Shown: positions 17,207 through 27,020, numbered from the stretch's first letter. The stretch: 64,000 bases of DNA from Halopelagius inordinatus (GCF_900113245.1 NZ_FOOQ01000001.1:1364001-1428000), one strand, 5' to 3'. Made by a program: numbers and translations. The notes: generated by a model not told the origin, from the sequence alone.

Positions 17207-18198
17207 TTCGCCGGTCCCCCGTACGTCGCGGCGTCGTCCGCGCCGTTGGCCGCCTCTGAACCGTCCGACTCTCCGTCGGTCTGCGCGTTCCGCCGCCGCG
17301 TTCGGCCGCGGTCCGTCCCCTCCTCCGTCGTCGGCCGACCGGCGAGGTCCAAGAATATCTCCTCTAAACTCGGCTCTCGCGTCCGGATGTCGTCCACCTC
17401 GCCGCCCGCGGATTCGGCGGCGGCGCGGACGGACTCGACCGCCTCCATGTCGCCTACGACGCGCCGGTGTCGCCCGTCGCCGACGGGGTCGGAGTCGGGA
17501 ACCGAGACGGTCGTAAAGACGTGGTAGGTCGTCTCTCCGTGTTCGTCGCGAATCTCGGGGACCGTCCCGCGGGCGATTATCTCGCCGCGGTTCATGATGA
17601 CGACTCGGTCGCAGATGCTCTCGACGTGGTAGAGGTTGTGCGCGCTGAAGACGACCGTCTTGCCCCGGTCTGCGAGTTCGCGGGTGAACTCCAACACGTA
17701 GTTCGTCGTCAGGGGGTCGAGTCCCGACGCGGGTTCGTCGTAGACGAGGAGGTCGGGGTCGTTGACCAACGACCGAGCGATGGCGACTTTCCGCTTCATC
17801 CCCTTCGACATGTCGCCGAGGCGACGCTCTCTGTGTTCGAGTTCGAGGCGGTCGAACGTCTCCTCCGTCCGGCGCGTCGCCTCCTCGCGCGGCACGTCGT
17901 AGAGGTCGGCGAAAAATCGGAGATACGACCGCGGCGTCATGTCCTCGTAGAGGGGCGACTCCTCGGGGAGAAAGCCGAGATGTCGCCGCATTTCGGGGTC
18001 ACCGGCGTCGAACTCGCCGACGCGCGCCTCGCCGCCGGTCGGTTCGATGAGTCCGGCGAGCATCTTGAGCGTCGTCGTCTTGCCCGCCCCGTTCGGCCCG
18101 ACGACGCCGAATATCTCGCCGCGGTCGACCTCGAAGGAACTCCCGACGACGGCGGGGAAATCCTCGTAAGTCTTCCTGAGGTTCTCGACGGTAATCAT
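17203..18198 (-). CDS. ABC transporter ATP-binding protein
   Basis: A 331-residue cytoplasmic ATPase of the NatA/DrrA type. Walker A is GPNGAGKTTT (about residue 35), the Q-loop lies in LGFLPEESPLYEDM, the signature is LGDMSKGMKRKVAIA (SKGMKRK in place of LSGGQ) and Walker B is DLLVYDEPASGLD. The C-terminal 110 residues beyond the core are acidic and probably regulatory. It is the first gene of the three-gene export operon. The ATG at 18198 opens MITVENLRKTYEDFP, right at the fold; the frame upstream is arginine-rich and noncoding. Confidence 0.92.
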   Translation of the reverse strand: MITVENLRKTYEDFPAVVGSSFEVDRGEIFGVVGPNGAGKTTTLKMLAGLIEPTGGEARVGEFDAGDPEMRRHLGFLPEESPLYEDMTPRSYLRFFADLYDVPREEATRRTEETFDRLELEHRERRLGDMSKGMKRKVAIARSLVNDPDLLVYDEPASGLDPLTTNYVLEFTRELADRGKTVVFSAHNLYHVESICDRVVIMNRGEIIARGTVPEIRDEHGETTYHVFTTVSVPDSDPVGDGRHRRVVGDMEAVESVRAAAESAGGEVDDIRTREPSLEEIFLDLAGRPTTEEGTDRGRTRRRNAQTDGESDGSEAANGADDAATYGGPAK

Positions 18199-18308
18199 GC
18201 GAGCATCCACGGAGTTCCCCCCGATAAAGCGTTCGCGCAGATGTTCAGTCCTGATACTCAGCGTATCATCTCGACAACGGTTTCCGGCCGGGCGGCGAAG
18301 GGAGGGCC

Positions 18309-18515
18309 GTGCCGGCAGACGACTACCTCGATTCGACGACGGCGCTCTTCGTCGGCGTCTTCGTCGCCGCCTTGTTCGGGTTCGCCGCCCTCCTCGCGTA
18401 CGTCGCCGCGGGCGACGTCGTCCCCGCCGCGAGGGCGTTAGCCGGCGCACTCGCGGGCCTCGGCGTCGTCTTCCTCCTCGCGTCTCTCGTCGTCGCGGCA
18501 CTCCTCGCCCGCTAG
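18309..18515 (+). CDS. Small two-helix membrane protein
   Basis: 68 residues from a GTG, with two hydrophobic helices (about 12-33 and 42-66) joined by a short alanine-rich loop. Divergent from the ABC operon. No family recognised. The acidic start (MPADDYLDS) and clean membrane pattern support coding. Confidence 0.6.
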   Translation: MPADDYLDSTTALFVGVFVAALFGFAALLAYVAAGDVVPAARALAGALAGLGVVFLLASLVVAALLAR

Positions 18516-18586
18516 CGGCGGGAGGTAAGTCGCGGACGCGGCGTCTCGGCGATAGCTTTTCGTGACGAGAGAGTGACTATTCGAGT

Positions 18587-18745
18587 ATGGCACCCGAACT
18601 CATGGTTGTTCGCGCGGCGGACGGCGACTGGCATCGGACCGACATCTTGGGGTGTCAGCGGTCGAGCGTCATCGACCCCGCGGAGGAACGGGAGGCCGAC
18701 CCCGAGGAGTTGAGCGGCGACCGGTGCGAGTACTGCACGTGGTAG
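18587..18745 (+). CDS. 52-residue putative zinc-binding small protein
   Basis: An ATG-to-TAG frame of 52 codons. The protein is acidic and has H16, C23 and a terminal CEYC (C47, C50), a plausible four-ligand zinc site. Such small CxxC proteins are numerous in haloarchaea. Lies between the membrane protein and the convergent 3-hydroxyacyl-CoA dehydrogenase. Function unknown. Confidence 0.6.
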   Translation: MAPELMVVRAADGDWHRTDILGCQRSSVIDPAEEREADPEELSGDRCEYCTW

Positions 18746-18757
18746 GGACGCGGCGAG

Positions 18758-19624
18758 TCAGTCGTACTCGTAGAACCCCTTCCCGCTCTTTTTTCCGAGG
18801 TCACCGGCGGCGACCTTTCGCTTGAGCAGATAGGCCGGTTTGTACCGGTCGCCGAGTTCCTCGAACAGCGTCTGTGAGGCGTCGAGGCAGATGTCGAGGC
18901 CGATGTGGTCCGCCAGTTCCAGCGGTCCCATCGGGGCGTTCGTCCCGAGTTTCATCCCGCGGTCTATGTCCTCTTTGGAGGCGACGCCCTCGTCGTAGGC
19001 GCGGATGCCCTCGTTCAACCACGGCATCAGGATGCGGTTCGTGACGAATCCGGGTTTGTCGTCGGACTCCCACGTCTCCTTGTCGAGGCGGGCCGCGAAC
19101 TCGTGTGCGAACTCGACGACTCGGTCGGGCGTCTTCTCGCCGACGACCACCTCGACGCCCTTCATGACGGGGACGGGGTTCATGAAGTGGACGCCGACGA
19201 CGCGTTCGGGCGCGTCCGTGGCGGCGGCGATGGTCGTCACCGAGAGCGTGCTCGTGTTCGTCGCGAGCACCACGTCCTCGCCGAGGAGTTCGTCCAAGTC
19301 GGCGAAGATATCCCGCTTTACGTCCATGTTCTCGACTGCGGCTTCGACGACGGCGTCGCACGCGGAGAGATCAGATAGCTCCGTCGTCCCGGAGATTCGC
19401 TCGCGCGCGGCCTCCGCCTCGCCGTCGGTCAACCGGTCGCTTCCGACGAGTCTGTCGAGGCTCTCTTCGATGCTCGAAAAGCCCCGTTCGACGTACTCGC
19501 GTTCGATGTCGCGCATCACCACGTCGTATCCCGCCGTCGCGGCCACCTGCGCGATGCCGTTGCCCATGGTGCCCGCGCCGACGACGCCGACCGTCTCCAC
19601 CTCGTCGATGTCACGAATGTCCAT
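18758..19624 (-). CDS. 3-hydroxyacyl-CoA dehydrogenase
   Basis: A 288-residue NAD-dependent enzyme oxidising (S)-3-hydroxyacyl-CoA, in beta-oxidation or butyrate-type metabolism. The N-terminus is a Rossmann fold with VGVVGAGTMGNGIAQ. GVHFMNPVPVMKGVEVV carries the catalytic-region HFMNP motif, and DKPGFVTNRILMPWLNE is the C-terminal domain hallmark. It has the single-function HbdA-like length. The ATG at 19624 is the fold-proximal start. Confidence 0.92.
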   Translation of the reverse strand: MDIRDIDEVETVGVVGAGTMGNGIAQVAATAGYDVVMRDIEREYVERGFSSIEESLDRLVGSDRLTDGEAEAARERISGTTELSDLSACDAVVEAAVENMDVKRDIFADLDELLGEDVVLATNTSTLSVTTIAAATDAPERVVGVHFMNPVPVMKGVEVVVGEKTPDRVVEFAHEFAARLDKETWESDDKPGFVTNRILMPWLNEGIRAYDEGVASKEDIDRGMKLGTNAPMGPLELADHIGLDICLDASQTLFEELGDRYKPAYLLKRKVAAGDLGKKSGKGFYEYD

Positions 19625-19793
19625 GCAACACCTGCGCCCGGTCGGGTGGTAAACGTGCCGACGGGGCGTCGGTCGAACGGGAAGAGACGGGTCGAGCGAC
19701 GCAGTTCCGTCGGCGTGCGAACAACGTGATTGTTCGGATACAAGCACGGAAACGCTCAAGTCGGAAACCGTGAAGGTACACCCAACGGGTGAC

Positions 19794-20936
19794 ATGGTGA
19801 CCGAAGGCGGCGACGCCGGTGACGGCGTCAACGAGTACGTCGAAGCGGGACGAGTGAGCGACCGCGACCGCCTGTCGGATGGGGACGAGGGCACCGACGC
19901 GGCGGACGACGGAGAGATTCCGCTTCCGTGGAACAGCATCGACGAGACGAGCGCGGACGACGACGGCGACGGGGGGCCCGAGACGTTCGAGGACCTCCGG
20001 TTCGTCGGACCGAAGACGGCGAGCGCCCTCGAATCGTCGGAGATAGAACTGTCAGATTTCGTCCGTAAGCGCATCTCCTACCGGGAGTTGACCGAAGTCG
20101 GCGTCAACCCCGGCGTCGCGGCGAAGATACGACGCGAGCACTCGCTGTCGTGGTCGTTCGACGCGACGGACACGGACCTCTCGCGGCGGTCCACGCAGGT
20201 TCGCGGCTTAGACGACGACGAACGCGAGTGGATAGCGAGTTCGACGGGGTGGGGCGACGACGAGGCGGGCGACGAATCGGACGGCCGCGCGGACGGCGAA
20301 ACCGAATCCGGCGACTGGGAGACGGAGACCGGAGAGACGGGCGGACGGCGCGCCGGTCGGCGAGAGACGTCCGCAGAGTCCGACGGCGAATCGGCGTGGC
20401 GCGAACAGGCGGAGACGGGACCGTCCGGCCGCGAGACGACCGAGTCCGACGGCGAGGCGGAGTGGCGAAAGGAGACGCCGGAGACGGGCCGCAGCGATTC
20501 GACCCCCGAAGACGAGGAGGCGGCGTGGCGCGCCGGTTCGACGCGCGAGGGCGACGGCGAGTCGAACGTGACCGAGGGAGAGGCGGCGTGGCGGAGTCGA
20601 AGCCCCGAGAGCGACGACGAGGCCGTGGGCGACGAACCGGACGGGCGTGCGAGCGACGAGGCGGCGTGGCGGTCGAACGCCGAGTCGGACCGCGACGCGA
20701 CGTCGGCCGCGGCGGACGCCGAAGCGACGTGGCGCGCCGAGAGCGCTCCGACGCCGGTGACGGTCATAGACGGCGTAGACGAGACGGACGCGGCGGAACT
20801 GGCCGACGCGGGCATCCGCTCGATTCGACGCCTCGCTACCGCCGACCCAGAGAGCGTCGCCGACGCACTGCAACTCGACCAGACGCTCGTCGAAGGGTGG
20901 GTCAGCGCCGCGGACGAGCGACTCGACGGAGTCTGA
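19794..20936 (+). CDS. Acidic protein with HhH-like ends and a central 'AWR' repeat region
   Basis: 380 residues from the ATG at 19794. Residues about 55-125 look like a helix-hairpin-helix module (LRFVGPKTASALESSE, VGVNPGVAAKIRREHS). The middle has six imperfect repeats of about 22-32 residues, each marked by a Trp-Arg/acidic pattern: SAWREQ, AEWRKE, AAWRAG, AAWRSR, AAWRSN, ATWRAE. The end (about 330-380) is a second HhH-like fold (VIDGVDETDAAELADAG). HhH modules usually bind DNA or proteins. The repeats have no known role that I recognise. A GTG at 19770 is an alternative start. Confidence 0.75.
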   Translation: MVTEGGDAGDGVNEYVEAGRVSDRDRLSDGDEGTDAADDGEIPLPWNSIDETSADDDGDGGPETFEDLRFVGPKTASALESSEIELSDFVRKRISYRELTEVGVNPGVAAKIRREHSLSWSFDATDTDLSRRSTQVRGLDDDEREWIASSTGWGDDEAGDESDGRADGETESGDWETETGETGGRRAGRRETSAESDGESAWREQAETGPSGRETTESDGEAEWRKETPETGRSDSTPEDEEAAWRAGSTREGDGESNVTEGEAAWRSRSPESDDEAVGDEPDGRASDEAAWRSNAESDRDATSAAADAEATWRAESAPTPVTVIDGVDETDAAELADAGIRSIRRLATADPESVADALQLDQTLVEGWVSAADERLDGV

Positions 20937-21053
20937 GAAATTTTTTACTCTTCGAGTTAATTCGCTCGCCAAGGGGCGAAGCGCCTCCAACTCGCGTGTC
21001 ACAGTCTGCCTCGTGAGTTGCGTCTCCGAGAGTCGGAATGACAACCGACAAAG

Positions 21054-21063
21054 AGTTTATATG
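21054..21063 (+). promoter_or_regulatory. TATA box of the aldolase-fbp operon
   Basis: AGTTTATATG centred about 27 bases before the ATG at 21087, the spacing of a leaderless haloarchaeal transcript. Confidence 0.6.
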
Positions 21064-21086
21064 TGTTGTTACCCGAAACAGAAGTA

Positions 21087-21884
21087 ATGAGAGCCGGAGC
21101 CGACTCCGCCATCACGCGGAACGGGAAGTCGATCATCCTGGCGTACGACCACGGACTGGAGCACGGTCCGACCGACTTCGACCCGGTGCCGGAGACGGCG
21201 GACCCCGAGGTGTTGTGGGACCTCGCGACCCACTCTGCGGTGACGGCGTTCGCCGTACAGAAAGGCGTCGCAGAGGCGTACTACCCGTCCTACGAGGACG
21301 ACGTGTCGCTGCTCGCGAAACTGAACGGGACGAGCAACCTCTGGATGGGCGAACCCGATTCGGCCGTCAACTGGACCGTCGAGAACGCCGCGGACCTCGG
21401 AGCGGACGCCATCGGATTCACCCTCTACGGGGGGTCGAACCACGAGGTGGAGATGCAAGAGGAGTTCCGCGACGTCCAAGAGGCCGCCCGCGACGAGGAC
21501 CTCGGCGTCGTGATGTGGTCGTACCCGCGCGGGCAGGGGCTGAAAAACGACAAGAAGCCGGGCACCATCGCCTACGCCGCCCGTCTCGCCCTCGAACTCG
21601 GTGCGGACATCGCGAAGGTGAAGTACCCCGGTTCGGAGGAGTCGATGCGACGGGCGGTGCGCGCCGCCGGACCGGCGGGCGTCGTCATGAGCGGTGGGTC
21701 GAAGACGTCCGACCGCGACTTCCTCGAAACGGTCGAATCGGCGATGGACGCGGGCGCACAGGGGCTGGCCGTCGGACGCAACGTCTTCCAGCGCGAGGAC
21801 CCCGAAGGCATCCTTGACGCCTTAGAGCAGGTGATATTCGAGGAAGCCACCGCCGACGAAGCGCTCGAAACGGTGGGGATCTGA
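21087..21884 (+). CDS. Fructose-1,6-bisphosphate aldolase, archaeal class I (DhnA family)
   Basis: 265 residues. A Schiff-base aldolase making or cleaving fructose 1,6-bisphosphate. Marks are [12 protein letters not shown] near residue 17, [12 protein letters not shown], the Schiff-base lysine segment [13 protein letters not shown], the phosphate loop [10 protein letters not shown], and [10 protein letters not shown]. The related ADTH synthase of aromatic biosynthesis has a similar sequence, but the gene is directly followed by fbp, which favours a gluconeogenic aldolase. Start at 21087 ([15 protein letters not shown]) is set by the promoter spacing. Confidence 0.85.
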   Translation: MRAGADSAITRNGKSIILAYDHGLEHGPTDFDPVPETADPEVLWDLATHSAVTAFAVQKGVAEAYYPSYEDDVSLLAKLNGTSNLWMGEPDSAVNWTVENAADLGADAIGFTLYGGSNHEVEMQEEFRDVQEAARDEDLGVVMWSYPRGQGLKNDKKPGTIAYAARLALELGADIAKVKYPGSEESMRRAVRAAGPAGVVMSGGSKTSDRDFLETVESAMDAGAQGLAVGRNVFQREDPEGILDALEQVIFEEATADEALETVGI

Positions 21885-21885
21885 G

Positions 21886-22788
21886 ATGGCCACCGACGAC
21901 GACGCCACCTCCGACCGCGTGAACTCGGTGGATCGAGTGTTCAAGAAGGTGTTAGACGCCGTCGCGAAGACCGCGCCCGAGATTCGAGAGGGACTTCCGA
22001 CGCGGCGAGCGAAGGTCGAAACCGAGAACCCGTCCGGCGAGACGCCGTTGGCCGCCGACGTGTACGCCGACGAACTGCTCTGTGAACGCATCGGAGACAT
22101 AGAGGGCGTCGGCACGTACGCGAGCGAAGAACGCCCCGAAGCCCAGACCGTCGGAAGCGGTCTCTCGGTCTGCGTCGACCCTCTCGACGGCTCTTCGAAC
22201 CTCAAGCCCAACAACACGATGGGGACCATCGTCGCCATCTACGACTCTCCGCTTCCGGCCACCGGCGACGACATCCTCGCGGCCGCGTACGTCCTGTTCG
22301 GGCCGACGATGACGATGATAACGGCGTACGACGACACCGTCACGGAGTACGTCATTCAAGACGACGGCACGTACCAAGCGATTCGCGTGGACGTGACGCT
22401 CCCCGACGACCCGACGGTGTACGGGTTCGGCGGGCGCGTCGCGGACTGGGTCGACGAGATAACCGAGTACGTCCGCGAGATAGAGTCCGACCCGTCGATG
22501 AAACTCCGGTACGGTGGCGCGATGATCGGCGACGTGAACCAGGTTCTCACCTACGGCGGTATCTTCGCGTACCCGACGCTCGCGGACGCGCCGGAGGGGA
22601 AACTCCGCATCCAGTTCGAGGGCTACCCCGTCGGCTACATCGTCGAGACGGCGGGCGGAGCCTCGTCGGACGGCCACCAGTCGCTTCTGGCCGTCGAGAA
22701 AGACGACCTGCACGCGCGGACGCCGGTGTACGTCGGCAACGAATCGCTGGTCGACGGCGTCGAGGCCCACCTCTCGGACGACGACTGA
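21886..22788 (+). CDS. fbp: Class I fructose-1,6-bisphosphatase
   Basis: A 300-residue Mg-dependent phosphatase releasing fructose 6-phosphate, the committed step of gluconeogenesis. Metal-site residues lie in YASEERPE and in [19 protein letters not shown] (DPLDGSSN); [17 protein letters not shown] is the C-terminal substrate region. It starts one base after the aldolase stop, so the two are cotranscribed and probably translationally coupled. Confidence 0.95.
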   Translation: MATDDDATSDRVNSVDRVFKKVLDAVAKTAPEIREGLPTRRAKVETENPSGETPLAADVYADELLCERIGDIEGVGTYASEERPEAQTVGSGLSVCVDPLDGSSNLKPNNTMGTIVAIYDSPLPATGDDILAAAYVLFGPTMTMITAYDDTVTEYVIQDDGTYQAIRVDVTLPDDPTVYGFGGRVADWVDEITEYVREIESDPSMKLRYGGAMIGDVNQVLTYGGIFAYPTLADAPEGKLRIQFEGYPVGYIVETAGGASSDGHQSLLAVEKDDLHARTPVYVGNESLVDGVEAHLSDDD

Positions 22789-22844
22789 GCGTCGTAGATT
22801 CTTACATGGAAAACCATTTTGAACACCCCCGCTGAGTCGGAACT

Positions 22845-24623
22845 ATGAAGGTCCGAATCGGCGGCGACGCGTCTGCCGACGAAGCGTCTGCAATCGCCGG
22901 CGCACTCGCCCGCCACCTCGACACAGAAGTGGAAGTGTACGCCGGTGGCGACGCCCCCGCCGCGACGGCCGACCCGCCCGCGACGGAGTACCCCCTCGAC
23001 GACGAACTCGGCCCCACGGGCCGCGAGGAGAGACTCCGCGCGGAGATAGCCGACATCCTCGACGGCGGCCCGGAGAAGTATCGCAACCGCCTCTCCGAAC
23101 AGGGGAAACTGTTCGTCAGAGACAGACTCGACCTGTGGTTCGGTGACCGAGGGGACGGCGACGGAGAGGCGGGCGACGGCGTCATCTTCGAGGACGGGAA
23201 GTTCGCCAACTTCGACTCGTGGCACCCCGACAGTCCCGAAGTCGACGCGGAGGACGCGGGAGACGACACCCGCCTCCCCGCCGACGGCCTCATCACGGGG
23301 GCCGCCGAGTTCGAGGGGCGGAAACTCCACTTCATGGCCAACGACTTCACCGTCAAGGCCGGGTCGATGGCGCGCCGGGGCGTCGAGAAGTTCCTCCGGA
23401 TGCAACAGCGAGCGCTGAAAAACGGCAAGCCGGTGCTGTACCTGATGGACTCCTCGGGTGGCCGAATCGACCAGCAGACGGGCTTTTTCGCGAACAGAGA
23501 GGGAATCGGGAAGTACTACTACAACCACTCGATGCTCTCGGGTCGCGTCCCGCAGATATGCGTCCTCTACGGGCCGTGCATCGCGGGCGCGGCGTACACG
23601 CCCGTCTTCGCTGATTTCACCGTCATGGTCGAAGGGATGTCGGCGATGGCCATCGCCTCCCCGCGGATGGTGGAGATGGTCACGGGCGAGAAGATAGAGA
23701 TGCAGGAACTCGGCGGCGCGCGGATGCACGCCGAGGAGTCCGGAAGCGCCGACTTGGTCGCCCGCGACGAGGAACACGCCCGCGAACTCGTCGCCGAACT
23801 GATAACCTACCTCCCCGACGTGGCGGGCGAGAAACCGCCGCAGTCCGAGACGGTGCCGCCGAAGTACTCCCCCGACGGCATCGACGAACTCATCCCCGAA
23901 TCGCCGAACCGCCCCTACGACGTCCACGACCTGTTGGACCGAATCGTGGACGCGGAGTCCGTCTTCGAACTCAAACCCGACTACGGCGAGGAGATAGTCA
24001 CCGCCTTCGCGCGCATCGACGGCCGCCCCGTCGGCGTCGTCGCCAACCAACCGACTGCGCGTTCGGGAGCCATCTTCCCCGACGCCGCCGAGAAGGCGGC
24101 GGAGTTCATCTGGACGTGCGACGCCTACGAGATTCCCTTACTCTACCTCTGCGACACGCCGGGGTTCATGGCCGGGTCGCAGGTGGAGAAAGACGCCATC
24201 TTGGAGAAAGGAAAGAAGTTCATCTACGCCACCTCCTCCGCGACGGTGCCGAAACAGACCGTCGTCGTCCGGAAGGCGTACGGCGCGGGCATCTACGCGA
24301 TGGGCGGCCCCGCGTACGACCCGGAGAGCATCATCGCCCTGCCCTCCGGAGAGATAGGCATCATGGGGCCGGAAGCGGCCATAAACGCCGTCTACGCGAA
24401 CAAACTGAACGAGATAGACGACCCGGGGGAACGCCGGAAGCGAGAGGCGGAACTCCGCGAGGAGTACCGCGAGGATATCGACGCCCACCGAATGGCCAGC
24501 GAAGTCGTCATAGACGAGATAGTGCCGCCCTCGGACCTGCGCGCGGAACTCGCCGGGCGCTTTGCCTTCTACGAGACGGTGGAGAAGTCCCTCCCCGACA
24601 AGAAGCACGGCACCGTCCTGTAG
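22845..24623 (+). CDS. Acyl-CoA (propionyl/acetyl-CoA-type) carboxylase carboxyltransferase subunit
   Basis: A 592-residue carboxyltransferase of biotin-dependent acyl-CoA carboxylases. Acyl-CoA-side elements include VLYLMDSSGGRIDQQ and CVLYGPCIAGAAYTP. The biotin side includes LLYLCDTPGFMAGSQVEKD and KAYGAGIYAMGGPAY. It has about 75 extra N-terminal residues beginning MKVRIGGDASADEAS compared with typical PccB proteins. The biotin carboxylase/BCCP partner is not in the window. Length and Gly-Pro motifs fit the MmdA/PccB family. Confidence 0.88.
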   Translation: MKVRIGGDASADEASAIAGALARHLDTEVEVYAGGDAPAATADPPATEYPLDDELGPTGREERLRAEIADILDGGPEKYRNRLSEQGKLFVRDRLDLWFGDRGDGDGEAGDGVIFEDGKFANFDSWHPDSPEVDAEDAGDDTRLPADGLITGAAEFEGRKLHFMANDFTVKAGSMARRGVEKFLRMQQRALKNGKPVLYLMDSSGGRIDQQTGFFANREGIGKYYYNHSMLSGRVPQICVLYGPCIAGAAYTPVFADFTVMVEGMSAMAIASPRMVEMVTGEKIEMQELGGARMHAEESGSADLVARDEEHARELVAELITYLPDVAGEKPPQSETVPPKYSPDGIDELIPESPNRPYDVHDLLDRIVDAESVFELKPDYGEEIVTAFARIDGRPVGVVANQPTARSGAIFPDAAEKAAEFIWTCDAYEIPLLYLCDTPGFMAGSQVEKDAILEKGKKFIYATSSATVPKQTVVVRKAYGAGIYAMGGPAYDPESIIALPSGEIGIMGPEAAINAVYANKLNEIDDPGERRKREAELREEYREDIDAHRMASEVVIDEIVPPSDLRAELAGRFAFYETVEKSLPDKKHGTVL

Positions 24624-24637
24624 GCCGTTCCCGGACG

Positions 24638-25477
24638 CTAAGGAGAGTCCGTACCGACGGCTATCGTGGCCGAGAGCCGGTCTTCCCGCCACGCGAGACT
24701 GAACGTCGCTTTCGGGTCGTCGGTTTCGTAGTACGTCTCGGGCCGGTATCTGTGCGTCCACTCGTTCGTCTCACCGGCGTCGAGTTCGAGCGAGACGCTC
24801 TCGACGGGCATGTACGCTATCTCCGGTCCCTGTCGGTTGAGTGCCCCGACGAACGTGCCGGGCGCGTCGCCGACGTTCTCGACTGTCACCGTCACCGTCG
24901 CCTGTTCGCCCCCCGCCACGGAGTCGGGCGCGGTGAGTTCCGCGTCGAACTCCGTCGGGGGTCGGTTCAGGGCGTCGAGAGCGCTCTCGCCTAACGGCTC
25001 CGACCCGTCGGACCACCGGAGTTCGACCGACTCGGCGTCGAGGGGTTTCGGGAGGGAGAAGACGAGGACGTTCTCGGGGACGTTCCGGTACTCGCCGTAG
25101 TCCCAGATGCCGTTCGTGAACCGCCCGCCCTCGTCGTCCGCGACCGGGTCGTACGTCGCGTCTCCGGCCGCCAACGCGAACTCGCTTTTCTCGGGGAACG
25201 GTTCGTCGTCCGAGAGGGTGACGACGAGGAACTGTTCGTCGCGTTCCCCGACCGTTCCGATGGAGTCGGGTGAGTTCGGCGAAACGACCGCCGGCGTGAC
25301 CTCGACGCGTCGGAATGCGACGGTCGTCTCTGTCGTCGGTTCGGTGGTCTGCGGTCCGTCTGTCGGCGTCGCGGAGGACTGCGCTGTGGGGTCCGACCGG
25401 GTCGCGCAACCGGCCAGCGAAGCGAGTACCGCCCCGCCGAGGAGGAGGACGCCGCGCCGAGACTGCGTGGAGGGCAT
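24638..25477 (-). CDS. Tat-exported lipoprotein with CARDB-like beta domain
   Basis: 279 residues with a Tat-lipoprotein signal: SRRGVLLLGGAVLASLAGC, lipid-anchor Cys at residue 24, followed by a Ser/Thr-rich linker. The mature part is beta-rich. Residues 185-275 (VAGGEQATVTVTVENVGDAPG) look like a CARDB/adhesion-type domain, suggesting an extracellular binding role. Ligand unknown. Convergent with the carboxyltransferase gene. Confidence 0.8.
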   Translation of the reverse strand: MPSTQSRRGVLLLGGAVLASLAGCATRSDPTAQSSATPTDGPQTTEPTTETTVAFRRVEVTPAVVSPNSPDSIGTVGERDEQFLVVTLSDDEPFPEKSEFALAAGDATYDPVADDEGGRFTNGIWDYGEYRNVPENVLVFSLPKPLDAESVELRWSDGSEPLGESALDALNRPPTEFDAELTAPDSVAGGEQATVTVTVENVGDAPGTFVGALNRQGPEIAYMPVESVSLELDAGETNEWTHRYRPETYYETDDPKATFSLAWREDRLSATIAVGTDSP

Positions 25478-25662
25478 GGTGGTTCGACCTTCGACAACGC
25501 CGGAATAAGTCTTCTGTGCCGACCGGTCGGCGCGCGAACGGGCGAGGTTCCCGTTGGAAACCCGATAAGACGCGCCTACCGTCGGGGGTAACGTTCTATT
25601 TATCCTGATAGTCGTTCCGTATGCGACGATTACTGAGGGTAGTCCCCGCTGACGCCTGAGGC

Positions 25663-26019
25663 ATGGCCGCGCCGAACTCGACAGCGTTCCCGTCGCCTCT
25701 CCCGGCCGCCCTCGACGCGGTGGCCGAACACGAACGGAGCCTCTGGGCTCTCGTCGTCGTGACGTTCGTCCTCGACGTTCTCCTGACGGCCTACGGACTG
25801 GAAGTCGGCTTCACCGAGGGGAACCCGTTCGCGCGGGCGGTCATCGCGTCCGTCGGCCCGTTGCCGGCGATGGTCGGCCTGAAAGCTCTCGTCGTCGCGT
25901 TCGCCGTCGGTGCGGCCCGCCTCGTTCCGCAACGGGGACGACCGCTCATCCCCCTCGCTGTGGCGACGCCGTGGGGTCTCGCGTCGGTTTCGAACTTCGT
26001 CCTCGTCGCCGGACTGTGA
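25663..26019 (+). CDS. Membrane protein, DUF5658-like
   Basis: 118 residues with three predicted helices. The pattern VLDVLLTAYGLEVGFTEGNPFARA matches the 'LD..TT..GL..G..E.NP' motif of small membrane proteins of unknown role. Convergent with DoxX. An A/T-rich promoter stretch lies near 25590-25602. Confidence 0.78.
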   Translation: MAAPNSTAFPSPLPAALDAVAEHERSLWALVVVTFVLDVLLTAYGLEVGFTEGNPFARAVIASVGPLPAMVGLKALVVAFAVGAARLVPQRGRPLIPLAVATPWGLASVSNFVLVAGL

Positions 26020-26068
26020 GCGTCGCGAGAGCGGACCGACTTCGTGACCCGGAATCCGCGGCGAGAGC

Positions 26069-26491
26069 TCACTCCTCTCGGAGAGAGTCGAGAAGCACGG
26101 ACCACGCCAGTCCGGTGAGTCCGACGTCGCGAGCGAGGACGTCGCCGAACAGACCGGCTTCGAGAACGAAGACGGCGGCGAGATAGAGACAGGTCGCAGA
26201 GAGCGACACGGCGGCGACGGCACTCGCGAGGGCGGTGTACCGGTCCGCGAGAATCGCCGCGCCGAACCCGATTTCTAACACCCCGTTGACGAGCATGAAC
26301 GCGACTGGGGAGACGACCACCCACGGCGCCAGCCAATCGACGACGTAGACGGCCCACGCCGCGGGGTCGAGCAGTTTGTGGACGCCCGCGGAGAACACCA
26401 TCAGACCCAACCCGACGCGAGCGACCGTCGACGCGTCGGGCGCGAACGCCGCGGCGTCGCGGAGGCTACCGACGACCCGTCGCGTGTCCAT
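26069..26491 (-). CDS. DoxX-family membrane protein
   Basis: 140 residues with four helices. LGLMVFSAGVHKLLDPAAW is the DoxX-like first helix, and GVLEIGFGAAILADRY the second. DoxX-like proteins are linked to thiosulfate:quinone oxidoreductase, detoxification or redox stress, but most are uncharacterised. Confidence 0.8.
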   Translation of the reverse strand: MDTRRVVGSLRDAAAFAPDASTVARVGLGLMVFSAGVHKLLDPAAWAVYVVDWLAPWVVVSPVAFMLVNGVLEIGFGAAILADRYTALASAVAAVSLSATCLYLAAVFVLEAGLFGDVLARDVGLTGLAWSVLLDSLREE

Positions 26492-26561
26492 GAGATATCC
26501 TCGCGTCCGAGTCGCAAAAACCGGTTGGTCGCCGTCGCCCCCGGCCGCCGCGGCGCGGGCG

Positions 26562-27020
26562 TCAGGAGTCGTCGCCCGGCCGTTTCAACGACAGCACCGT
26601 CCGCTCGAACGAGCAGACGACCGTCTCCGTTTGGTTCAGGACCTCCACGCGCATCGTCACGACGCCGCGTTCGCCGTCCGACGTCTCCCGTTTCTCCGTC
26701 ACCGTAGACCGCGCGCGGAGCGTATCGCCGTGGAACACGGGTTCCGGATGCTCTACGTCGTCGTACGAGAGGTTGGCGACGATGGTGCCGTCCGTCGTCT
26801 CCGGAATCGTGAGTCCGACGCCGAGAGAAAGCGTGTAAAGGCCGTTGACGAGTCGCTCTCCGAACTGGGTCTCGGCGGCGAACTCGGCGTCGAGATGCAA
26901 CGGCTGTTGGTTCATCGTCGCGTCGCAGAACCGTTGGTTGTCGGATTCTGAGACGGTTCGGCGCTTCTCGTGTTCGATAGTCTCTCCCACCTCGAACTCC
27001 TCGTAGTACCGCCCGGTCAT
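26562..27020 (-). CDS. MaoC-family hot-dog dehydratase
   Basis: 152 residues, single hot-dog fold. The motif pattern with QRFCDATMNQQPLHLDAEFA and FGERLVNGLYTLSLGVGL corresponds to the (R)-hydratase-2 active-site region; the catalytic Asp/His positions read as D in FCDATMNQQPLHLD with H present. Likely hydrates an enoyl-CoA such as mesaconyl- or crotonyl-CoA. Divergent from the CitE-type lyase, suggesting a shared pathway. Start ATG at 27020 (MTGRYYEEFEVGE). Confidence 0.85.
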   Translation of the reverse strand: MTGRYYEEFEVGETIEHEKRRTVSESDNQRFCDATMNQQPLHLDAEFAAETQFGERLVNGLYTLSLGVGLTIPETTDGTIVANLSYDDVEHPEPVFHGDTLRARSTVTEKRETSDGERGVVTMRVEVLNQTETVVCSFERTVLSLKRPGDDS

